From an uncultured Bacteroidota bacterium (GTDB lineage: Bacteria > Bacteroidota > Bacteroidia > Bacteroidales > WCHB1-69), in assembly GCA_902802755.1 (NCBI GenBank), contig CADCNH010000001.1:62001-126000 (forward strand): a stretch of DNA of 64,000 bases, read 5' to 3'. A program made the position numbers and the translations under genes. Below the pieces are notes generated by a model. The model was not told where the DNA came from. It was given only the letters and a program-made list of their open reading frames with translations, and ran no database searches. This document shows positions 26,188 through 33,589 of the stretch, in pieces (within the stretch, counting starts at the first letter, position 1; the number at the start of each line of letters is the position of its first letter).

Positions 26188-26403
26188 ATGGAGTATACTG
26201 TAATTTTAGAAAAAATGGATAATGGCTGGTGGTTTTGCCAATGTGAGCAAGTGCCGGAAGCGGTTACTCAGGGTGAAACCATCGAAAAGGCCAAAGAGAA
26301 TATTAAAGAGGCAATAGAGCTTGTTTTGGCTGCAAAAAAAGAACTCACACGTAAACAGTTTACAGGACGTCGCATTTTACGTCGAAAAATCGCAGTTCTT
26401 TAA
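26188..26403 (+). CDS. hicB: HicB-family antitoxin, short form
   Basis: 71 residues with the HicB partial RNase H-like fold: YTVILEKMDNGWWFCQCEQVPEAVTQGETIEKAKENIKEAIEL (in outline). This matches the pattern in which a short beta-hairpin is followed by PGxxxxGxTxEEAxxNxxEAI. There is no C-terminal ribbon-helix-helix or HTH domain, so DNA binding, if any, needs another surface. The antitoxin precedes the toxin, and its stop overlaps the hicA start in TAATG. ATG 26188 is used because an in-frame upstream start lies inside the promoter. Confidence 0.85.
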   Translation: MEYTVILEKMDNGWWFCQCEQVPEAVTQGETIEKAKENIKEAIELVLAAKKELTRKQFTGRRILRRKIAVL

Positions 26404-26567
26404 TGAAACGTTCGGCACTTGTGAAGTACTTAATAGAGAATGGTTGTTCCCTGTTCAAAGAAGGAAGTAATCATACTGTGTTCATTAATAACAATGGTAA
26501 TGGCATATCAACTGTGCCAAGACATACAGAAATAGGCAATAGACTTGCGGAAGAAATATGCAAGTAA
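26403..26567 (+). CDS. hicA: HicA-family mRNA interferase toxin, C-terminally truncated
   Basis: 54 residues, MKRSALVKYLIENGCSLF..., with the HicA signature GSNHTVFI (catalytic His24) and VPRHTEI. HicA cleaves mRNA or tmRNA when not bound by HicB. The frame stops at TAA 26565-26567 right after EEICK, but the bases beyond read LGIPKIK and a second stop (26589-26591) in the same frame. LGIP after ICK is the usual HicA ending, so a CAA-to-TAA change appears to have removed about eight residues. Whether the short toxin still works is open. It is too small for most gene callers. Confidence 0.85.
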   Translation: MKRSALVKYLIENGCSLFKEGSNHTVFINNNGNGISTVPRHTEIGNRLAEEICK

Positions 26568-26632
26568 CTTGGAATACCAAAAATCAAATAAAAAACGGAA
26601 AATTTATAAAACACAAATAAATATAAATCAGC

Positions 26633-29485
26633 ATGATAAAAGACGAATTCATTAGAAGACACAACGGTCCGAGCGAAGCAGAGACCGCAAAAATGTTAGA
26701 GACCATAGGTGTAAAATCCATGGACGAATTAATCGAGAAGACAGTTCCTGCTGCCATCCGCCTGAAAGAACCCCTGGCACTGCCCGATGGTCTGACAGAA
26801 TATGAATACCTGCAAGAGGTTAACGCCCTGATGGCTAAGAACAAAGTTTATAAATCATACATCGGCATGGGTTACTATAACACCTGCGTGCCTTCTGTGA
26901 TTTTGCGCAATATCTTCGAAAATCCAGGCTGGTACACCGCTTATACTCCTTACCAGGCTGAGATTTCACAAGGTCGTATCGAGGCCTTGCTGAACTTCCA
27001 GACCATGATTTCCGACCTGACTGCTATGCCATTGGCCAATGCTTCCTTACTGGACGAGGCTACAGCAGCAGGTGAGATGATGCTGATGTTCTACCATAGC
27101 CGTACCCGCGAGCAGGTGAAAAACGAGGTGAAGAAATATTTCGTTTCAGAGGATGTTTTCATGCATTCATTAGGTGTGATGAAGACCAACGCCGCTCCCC
27201 ATGGCATCGAATTGGTCATCGGCAAAGCCGACCAGATTGAATTGGATGACACTTATTTCGGTGCAATGGTACAATATCCGAACCAGCACGGTGCAGTTCA
27301 CGATTTCAGCGAGTTTGTGAAGAAAGCCAAGGCTCACAATATCTTCGTGGGTGTGGCCACCGACTTGTTGGCACTGACCCTGCTGACTCCTCCAGGAGAA
27401 TGGGGTGCCGACTGTGTGATGGGTTCTACCCAGCGCTTCGGCCAGCCAATGGGCTTCGGCAGCCCCGCCGCCGGCTTCTTCGCTTGCCAGGAAGTATTCA
27501 AACGTCAGATGCCAGGTCGTATCATCGGTATTACCGTGGATGCCGAAGGCAAACGTGCTGTCCGTATGGCTCTCCAAACTCGTGAACAGCATATTAAACG
27601 CGAAAAAGCAACTTCCAATATCTGTACCGCCAGTGCTCTGACCGCCATCATGGCCGGTTTCTATGGCATGTGGCATGGAGCCGAAGGCTTGAAGAGCAAA
27701 GCTACCAAAATCAATGTTTTGGCTGGCGTGCTGGAGCGTGAAGCCGCTAAATATGGCTTCAAGCAATACAACAAGGTGTATTTTGACACATTGTGCTTTG
27801 AAGTACCCGAAGGCGTGACTATGGAAGATGTGCAGAGAGTGGCATTGGAACATAAAATCAACTTCCATTACTGGTGTGAGTGCTGCTTCACCATCGCTTT
27901 GGATGAGACCGTTCTGTTGGAAGACGTGAACGAAATCCTGAAAGTGTTGGCCGAAGCCGCTCATAAAGAATTCCACGAATATGTTTGCCAGCAGTGCGCT
28001 AATCCGGCTCTGAATATTCCGGAAAGCCTGCAGCGTAAATCCACATTCATGGAACACGAGATCTTCAACAAGTATCATTCAGAAACAGAAATGATGCGTT
28101 ATATGAAGAAACTGGAAATCATGGATTTGTCTCTGAACAGAGCTATGATTCCGCTGGGATCTTGCACCATGAAGCTGAATGCTGCCGCTGAAATGCTGCC
28201 ATTGAGCTGGGCCAATGTTTGCAACATCCATCCGTTTGCTCCCGCTGACCAGGCTGAGGGTTATCTGGAAATGATTGCCGAAGTGAGTCAGTGGTTAGCT
28301 GTTATCACAGGTTTCAAAGCTGTTTCACTGCAACCTAACTCTGGTGCCGCTGGCGAATATGCTGGTATGACCGTTATCAGAAATTACCATATTTCCCGTG
28401 GCGAAGGCCATCGTAATGTATGCTTGATTCCCGCTTCTGCCCATGGTACCAATCCGGCTTCTTCCGCCAAGGCTGGCAACCAGATTGTGGTGGTGAAGTC
28501 AACCGAACACGGCGAAATCGATGTGGAAGATCTGCGTGCCAAAGCTGAGGAATACAAAGACAGACTGTCTTGCCTCATGGTAACCTATCCTTCTACTCAC
28601 GGTGTGTTTGAAGAGGCTATCCTCGATATCATCAAGATTGTCCACGACAATGGCGGTTTGGTCTATATGGACGGTGCCAACATGAATGCCCAGGTGGGTC
28701 TGACCTCTCCGGGAACTATGGGTGCCGATGTGTGCCACCTCAACTTGCACAAGACTTTTGCCATGCCTCACGGCGGTGGTGGCCCTGGCGTAGGACCTAT
28801 CGCAGTTTGCGAGAAACTGGTGGACTTCCTGCCCAACCATGCCATCATCGAAACAGGTGGTCAGCACGGCAGCCAGGTGGCTTCCGCTCCTTACGGTAGT
28901 GCTTACCTCCTGCCCATCACTTACGCATACCTCAAAATGTGCGGTGGCAAGGGCTTGACCGAAGCAACCAAGTACGCTATCCTGAATGCCAACTACATCA
29001 AGGCTCGTCTGCAGGGTTATTACAAGATTCTGTACACAGGTACCAATGGCATGTGTGCTCATGAAATGATTTTGGATTGCAACGAATTCGACAGAAATGC
29101 CGGCGTTCAGGTGGGCGATATCGCCAAACGTCTGATGGACTATGGTTTCCACGCTCCTACCGTGGCTTTCCCTGTTCATGGTACTTTGATGGTTGAACCT
29201 ACTGAAAGCGAGCCACTGAGCGAGTTAGACCGCTTCTGTGACGCTATGATTGCCATTCGTCAGGAAATCGCCGACATTGAAAGCGGCAAAGCTGACCGTG
29301 TGAACAATGTCATCAAGAAAGCTCCACACACCATGAGTGTGGTTTGTGCCGACACTTGGGACAGACCTTACACCCGCCAGCAGGCCGCCTTCCCAATTCC
29401 TCACGATGACAAATATTGGCCCACTGTCAGCAAAATTGATGATGCTTATGGTGACAGAAACTTGGTTTGCCGTCTTGAGAAATAA
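26633..29485 (+). CDS. gcvP: Glycine dehydrogenase (decarboxylating), P protein
   Basis: 950 residues, the fused single-chain P protein. With the H, T and L proteins it decarboxylates glycine and passes the aminomethyl group to lipoyl-H. Seen: the N-terminal FIRRHNGPSEAE, the GMGYYNTCVP segment, the glycine-rich SCTMKLNAAAEM, and the PLP lysine in LNLHKTFAMPHGGGGPG (Lys707). It is preceded by the hicBA pair with no obvious promoter of its own and no glycine-riboswitch-like leader. gcvT and gcvH are not in the window. Unlike its neighbours it is relatively GC-rich, with well-used codons, suggesting high expression. Confidence 0.97.
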   Translation: MIKDEFIRRHNGPSEAETAKMLETIGVKSMDELIEKTVPAAIRLKEPLALPDGLTEYEYLQEVNALMAKNKVYKSYIGMGYYNTCVPSVILRNIFENPGWYTAYTPYQAEISQGRIEALLNFQTMISDLTAMPLANASLLDEATAAGEMMLMFYHSRTREQVKNEVKKYFVSEDVFMHSLGVMKTNAAPHGIELVIGKADQIELDDTYFGAMVQYPNQHGAVHDFSEFVKKAKAHNIFVGVATDLLALTLLTPPGEWGADCVMGSTQRFGQPMGFGSPAAGFFACQEVFKRQMPGRIIGITVDAEGKRAVRMALQTREQHIKREKATSNICTASALTAIMAGFYGMWHGAEGLKSKATKINVLAGVLEREAAKYGFKQYNKVYFDTLCFEVPEGVTMEDVQRVALEHKINFHYWCECCFTIALDETVLLEDVNEILKVLAEAAHKEFHEYVCQQCANPALNIPESLQRKSTFMEHEIFNKYHSETEMMRYMKKLEIMDLSLNRAMIPLGSCTMKLNAAAEMLPLSWANVCNIHPFAPADQAEGYLEMIAEVSQWLAVITGFKAVSLQPNSGAAGEYAGMTVIRNYHISRGEGHRNVCLIPASAHGTNPASSAKAGNQIVVVKSTEHGEIDVEDLRAKAEEYKDRLSCLMVTYPSTHGVFEEAILDIIKIVHDNGGLVYMDGANMNAQVGLTSPGTMGADVCHLNLHKTFAMPHGGGGPGVGPIAVCEKLVDFLPNHAIIETGGQHGSQVASAPYGSAYLLPITYAYLKMCGGKGLTEATKYAILNANYIKARLQGYYKILYTGTNGMCAHEMILDCNEFDRNAGVQVGDIAKRLMDYGFHAPTVAFPVHGTLMVEPTESEPLSELDRFCDAMIAIRQEIADIESGKADRVNNVIKKAPHTMSVVCADTWDRPYTRQQAAFPIPHDDKYWPTVSKIDDAYGDRNLVCRLEK

Positions 29486-29491
29486 GACTGA

Positions 29492-31672
29492 ATGAAATTC
29501 AAATGGTTATTTCTTATCTTCCTGTTTTTGACCCTGAAAACTTGGGGTCAGGAACAGGAAGATAGTTTATTAGTCGCCTTAGAAGAGGTTGAGGTTGTCG
29601 CAGGGGTCAATCCTGCCGACAGGCTCATCGACAGTGTCATCAGCCGCAGGGAGATGCACAGTCCTTACAGCAACAACACTTTTAAAGTGACGCAATACCA
29701 TAAATTTTATGTAACCCGCTTTCATCCGGATAGTATGGATCTGAAACCATACTTTTTGCTGAATGAAAGCGTGAATGAGCTGTATTACAAAAAACCATTC
29801 AAAGAACATACCGAAATTATCGCCTCCAAAACTTCCGTGGCGCGAAATCCCATTTTGTCGGTCTTGCTTACGCTGAGTCAGACCTTTAGTCTTTATCGAA
29901 GCAATTATGTAGAAATTATGGATACAAAATACGTGAATCCTATCGTAAAGGGTACTCATAAATTCTACAATTTTCAAATACAAGATACGCTTTACAAAGA
30001 CCAGGATACTATTTTTGTAATCGCTTTTGCACCGAAAAAAAGAATAGTTTTCAATGCACTACAAGGTTTATTGTATATCAATAAAAGTGATTTTTCGTTG
30101 ACAGAGGTTTTTGCCAAGTCTGCCAAGGATTTCGAGGCTTTTCCGGTTAAAATTATTCAGAAATATCAAAAGGAAGAATCTTCCAACACTTTGTTTTCTT
30201 CGGAATTAGAGGCGCAGATTATTTATGATAAGAAGGTTTTTGCCGATAACCCATTGATTGTCCAGTCCTTGATGACAACACAAGATATTCAAGTGAATAT
30301 ATCGCTCGAAAACAAGATCTTCAATCAGGAGGATGTGGTGGTCGTCAAAGAGGGTAGTGAGCATGGCGAGGAAACGCTGATAAAGTACCGTACCAAGGAA
30401 ATTTCGGCAATAGAGCGGCAGACTTATGAATTAGGGGCGCAGATTCAGAAAAAGGTGAGAATAGACCGAAAACTTTTCTTTCTGCAAACCTTGCTTTCCG
30501 GTTATATTGCGGCGGGTCCCATCAATATTGATGTCACAAGTTTGATAGATTTCAATAATCACGAAGGATTCCGTTTGGGAATGGGAGTGAGCACCAATGA
30601 AAAATTTGCGCGTGAGGTCAGTTTTGGCGGGTATTTCGCATACGGTTTGAAAGACAAGGCTTGGAAATGGGGCGGCAAAATGGAAATTCTGATTTCGGAG
30701 AAGTTGAGCAGTAGTTTACGCATTATTTATGCCGATGATGTATTTGAAAGTGCTCATACCAAGTATTTTAACAAAGAATATATGATGTTCGACGGCCAGT
30801 TTTACCGCCGTTGGCTGATTACTAAATTTGACCGTTCCAGGTTAGCAAGTGCTTTGTTTAAAATCACAGTAGTCAAACCTTTATCCCTACAAATTGGGGC
30901 TCAATACACGCAAAATAAGACCTGTTTTAATTATAGCTTCAAGACCCCAATACCACCGGATGCTGAAGTTTCAACATATCAATTTACCAATTTCGAGCTG
31001 CAATTTAGTGCCCGTTTGTCTTTCAAAGAGAGAAAATTAAAATCTGAGGGCTTTACTTTTGTGGGAAATTCCAGATTTCCTGTGATTACGGTCAATTATT
31101 TCCATGGCATCCAGAATGTTTTGGGTAGTGAATTTAATTACAACAAGTTGAATATCAAAATTATCCATAAACAAGTGTATAAACGCTTGGGTTATTCGGA
31201 ATTTTGCTTTGAGTCGGGGGTGGTCTTCGAGGATATACCCTATTCTTTGCTTTATGTGCCACGGGCAGGTGGTAATGTGAACTGGGGTAATACCCATATC
31301 AATTTCGGTTTTGATGGCAAGGAACAATTCGCCACCATGGAAGCCAATGAATTTCTTTCCAGTTCTTTTGTTTCGTTGTTTTTTAGGCATTGTTTTGGGA
31401 AATTGCGAAAAGGCAAAACCTATAATCCTAAAATTGTGCTCTGTCAGAATATTGGCTTTGGCTGGTTGAAACATCCTGAAAGTCATTATGGAGTGGAATT
31501 CAAAACCATGGAAAAAGGATATTTTGAATCGGGCATTGTAGTGGAGGATTTGTTGGTGTTGATGAAATGTCTTTCTTTTGGTGCGGGCGTTTTTTACCGT
31601 TATGGCGCCTACGCCCGGGACCATCAATTGGATAATTTCGCCTTTAAATTGAGATTCTGCATCTCCATGTAG
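29492..31672 (+). CDS. DUF5686-family outer-membrane protein
   Basis: 726 residues. Signal peptide 1-19 (ending TWGQ). The region NPADRLIDSVISRREMHSPYSNNTFKVTQYHKFYVT (about 41-76, in outline) is the DUF5686 opening. The usual CarboxypepD_reg domain before it is missing, so the protein is shorter than most relatives. A long beta-rich C-terminus (about 330-726) with strands ending in FKLRFCISM looks like a 14-16 strand barrel. Function unknown; relatives are TonB-independent surface proteins. It begins 6 bases after gcvP. Confidence 0.8.
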   Translation: MKFKWLFLIFLFLTLKTWGQEQEDSLLVALEEVEVVAGVNPADRLIDSVISRREMHSPYSNNTFKVTQYHKFYVTRFHPDSMDLKPYFLLNESVNELYYKKPFKEHTEIIASKTSVARNPILSVLLTLSQTFSLYRSNYVEIMDTKYVNPIVKGTHKFYNFQIQDTLYKDQDTIFVIAFAPKKRIVFNALQGLLYINKSDFSLTEVFAKSAKDFEAFPVKIIQKYQKEESSNTLFSSELEAQIIYDKKVFADNPLIVQSLMTTQDIQVNISLENKIFNQEDVVVVKEGSEHGEETLIKYRTKEISAIERQTYELGAQIQKKVRIDRKLFFLQTLLSGYIAAGPINIDVTSLIDFNNHEGFRLGMGVSTNEKFAREVSFGGYFAYGLKDKAWKWGGKMEILISEKLSSSLRIIYADDVFESAHTKYFNKEYMMFDGQFYRRWLITKFDRSRLASALFKITVVKPLSLQIGAQYTQNKTCFNYSFKTPIPPDAEVSTYQFTNFELQFSARLSFKERKLKSEGFTFVGNSRFPVITVNYFHGIQNVLGSEFNYNKLNIKIIHKQVYKRLGYSEFCFESGVVFEDIPYSLLYVPRAGGNVNWGNTHINFGFDGKEQFATMEANEFLSSSFVSLFFRHCFGKLRKGKTYNPKIVLCQNIGFGWLKHPESHYGVEFKTMEKGYFESGIVVEDLLVLMKCLSFGAGVFYRYGAYARDHQLDNFAFKLRFCISM

Positions 31673-31687
31673 TGACACAAACATAAA

Positions 31688-31731
31688 ATTTTGTTGTAGA
31701 AACAAACCATAACATGTCTCTACAACAAAAT
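31688..31731. terminator. Perfect 13-bp inverted repeat, terminator-like
   Basis: ATTTTGTTGTAGA (31688-31700) and TCTACAACAAAAT (31719-31731) pair over 13 bases around an 18-base loop. It follows the DUF5686 stop by 15 bases and precedes the DUF6089 promoter. There is no long T run on the plus strand, so termination is a guess. Confidence 0.55.
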
Positions 31732-31765
31732 CATATCTGTTTACGTTATATTCAATAAATTTCCG

Positions 31766-31773
31766 TACCTTTG
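31766..31773 (+). promoter_or_regulatory. -7 box for the DUF6089-uppS unit
   Basis: TACCTTTG, 27 bases before the ATG at 31801. Confidence 0.65.
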
Positions 31774-31800
31774 CAGCTTGTTCATCTTGAATAAATAAAA

Positions 31801-32652
31801 ATGAAAAAGATAATCCTGTTTATAAGCCTGTTGGCTATATCCATTGGCTCCACTTTCGCCCAAAAGTCTGAGATAGGCGCTTTTGTCGGCACCTCCTTTT
31901 ATATTGGGGATTTGAGCCATTCTACCATATTCTCGGAGTGTGGTATTGCCGGTGGAGTGGTTTACCGCTATAATTTCACGCCCCGCTGGGCCTTGAAAGC
32001 CAACATCATGTTTGCTAAAGTGCATGCCAGTGATGCGAAAAGCAATGGCCTTTATGAGCGAAACTTAAGTTTTAAATCTCCTATTACTGAATTATCAGTA
32101 CAAGCAGAGGTGAATTTTTTAAAATTATACAACCAAAAAGGATATAACTGTTTTTCACCGTATGTTTTTGGCGGAATCGCTGTGTTTTCTTTCAATCCAC
32201 AGGCGGAGCTGAATGGCAAAACGTATGATCTGCAGCCTTTCGGCACCGAGGGACAAGGTCTTGTGCCAGGAAAAAAAGAATATGCCTTGTGCAGTTTTGC
32301 CATACCTTTTGGTATAGGCTTGAAAGTGAATATTGGCCGATATGTATCTATCGGTGCCGAATGGGGTGTCCGTTTCACCTGCACAGATTATCTGGATGAT
32401 GTGAGTGGCACGTATTACGACAATGATGAACTTCGTTTTCAGCGTGGAGATATTATCGCTGATTTAGCTGACCGTTCCCCTGAAATTGGCCAAGAATTGC
32501 ATAAACCCAATACACAACGTGGTAATTTCAACACGACAGACTTTTATTCTTTCTGTGGTGGTACCATTACTTTCAAGATAGGCAATGAGAACAGAATTTG
32601 CGATATTAAAGAAAAGGTGAACGTGCGCCACAAGTTGGGCAGAAAAAGGTAA
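31801..32652 (+). CDS. DUF6089-family outer-membrane beta-barrel protein
   Basis: 283 residues. Signal peptide 1-20 (STFAQ). The mature N-terminus KSEIGAFVGTSFYIGDLSHS and the later SPYVFGGIAVFSFNPQA and GIGLKVNIGRYVSIGAEWGVRFTCTDYLDDVSG (in part) match the DUF6089 barrels that sit upstream of uppS-bamA in many Bacteroidetes. The conserved position suggests an envelope biogenesis role, not shown directly. uppS follows after 116 bases without another clear promoter. Confidence 0.82.
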   Translation: MKKIILFISLLAISIGSTFAQKSEIGAFVGTSFYIGDLSHSTIFSECGIAGGVVYRYNFTPRWALKANIMFAKVHASDAKSNGLYERNLSFKSPITELSVQAEVNFLKLYNQKGYNCFSPYVFGGIAVFSFNPQAELNGKTYDLQPFGTEGQGLVPGKKEYALCSFAIPFGIGLKVNIGRYVSIGAEWGVRFTCTDYLDDVSGTYYDNDELRFQRGDIIADLADRSPEIGQELHKPNTQRGNFNTTDFYSFCGGTITFKIGNENRICDIKEKVNVRHKLGRKR

Positions 32653-32768
32653 TTGAGTCTCCGGCCATAAGGTTGTGGATGAAAAGCGGCGGATTTGCAG
32701 ATACCGCATAGGGATGGATGAAAATTTGGAATTAACGATTGTAGATTTTGAAAAAGTTAAAATAGTTA

Positions 32769-33518
32769 ATGAACGACATCATCGCAAAAATTGATAAAAC
32801 CAAGATCCCAACCCATATTGCCATCATCATGGACGGCAATGGTCGTTGGGCAAAGCAGCAAGCTCAGGAGCGTGTTTTTGGCCATCAGCATGGCGTGGAA
32901 GCCGTCCGCAGGGTGATAGAAGCCGCTGCGGAGGCTGGTGTTAAGTACCTGACTCTTTATACCTTCTCCACCGAAAATTGGAACCGCCCCAAAGCAGAGG
33001 TGGATGCGCTTATGTCGTTGCTGGTGTCAGCTGTCCATAATGAGCTGGAAAGCCTGAAAAAAAATCAAGTCAGATTAAAGGCCATAGGAGATTTAAGTTC
33101 TTTGCCCACAGAATGTTACAATGAGTTGCAACGGGCTTTGCAAGAAACTGCCGACGATAAAGGATTGACGGTTGTGCTGGCATTAAGTTACAGTGGTCGT
33201 AGCGAGCTGACCCATGCGGCTCAAAAAATTGCCGAGGATGCGTGTAAGGGACAATTAAAACCCGAGGATATTACTGCGGATGTTGTGGGTAAATATTTGT
33301 ATGACAATACTATACCGGATCCAGATATCCTTATCAGAACTGGAGGAGAATACCGCATCAGTAATTTTTTGCTCTGGCAGTTGGCTTACTCTGAGTTTTT
33401 CTTTTTGCCTATCATGTGGCCCGAATTTCAAAAAGAAGACTTGTGGAAAGTCATCCTCGATTTCCAGTCCCGCGAACGTCGTTTCGGCAAAACCGGTGAG
33501 CAAGTTCAGCAGCAATAA
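32769..33518 (+). CDS. uppS: Isoprenyl transferase, undecaprenyl diphosphate synthase
   Basis: 249 residues. cis-Prenyltransferase that builds C55-PP from FPP and IPP, the lipid carrier for peptidoglycan and O-antigen. Seen: HIAIIMDGNGRWAK (catalytic Asp and the diphosphate-binding G-N-G-R), the FSTENWNRP motif, and the C-terminal DILIRTGGEYRISNFLLWQLAYSE (in outline) with the conserved Arg/Ser. A few positions differ from the commonest form (GGE-Y-R instead of GGE-Q-R), which is tolerated. It lies directly before bamA, a classical Bacteroidetes layout. Confidence 0.95.
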   Translation: MNDIIAKIDKTKIPTHIAIIMDGNGRWAKQQAQERVFGHQHGVEAVRRVIEAAAEAGVKYLTLYTFSTENWNRPKAEVDALMSLLVSAVHNELESLKKNQVRLKAIGDLSSLPTECYNELQRALQETADDKGLTVVLALSYSGRSELTHAAQKIAEDACKGQLKPEDITADVVGKYLYDNTIPDPDILIRTGGEYRISNFLLWQLAYSEFFFLPIMWPEFQKEDLWKVILDFQSRERRFGKTGEQVQQQ

Positions 33519-33560
33519 TACTATATTAAGGTACCCCTTGATTTTACCAGAAAATTTTGC

Positions 33561-33568
33561 TATCTTTG
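33561..33568 (+). promoter_or_regulatory. Promoter for bamA-skp cluster
   Basis: TATCTTTG with an upstream TTG at 33538-33540 (20-base spacing), the best -33/-7 pair in the window, 22 bases before the bamA ATG. Confidence 0.7.
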
Positions 33569-33589
33569 CAAGCTAATTTTTAAAATAGA

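Noticed and set aside
26568..26632. Glycine riboswitch upstream of gcvP
   Set aside because: The gap after hicA is 65 bases, AT-rich and without the paired glycine-aptamer motifs; it is too short.
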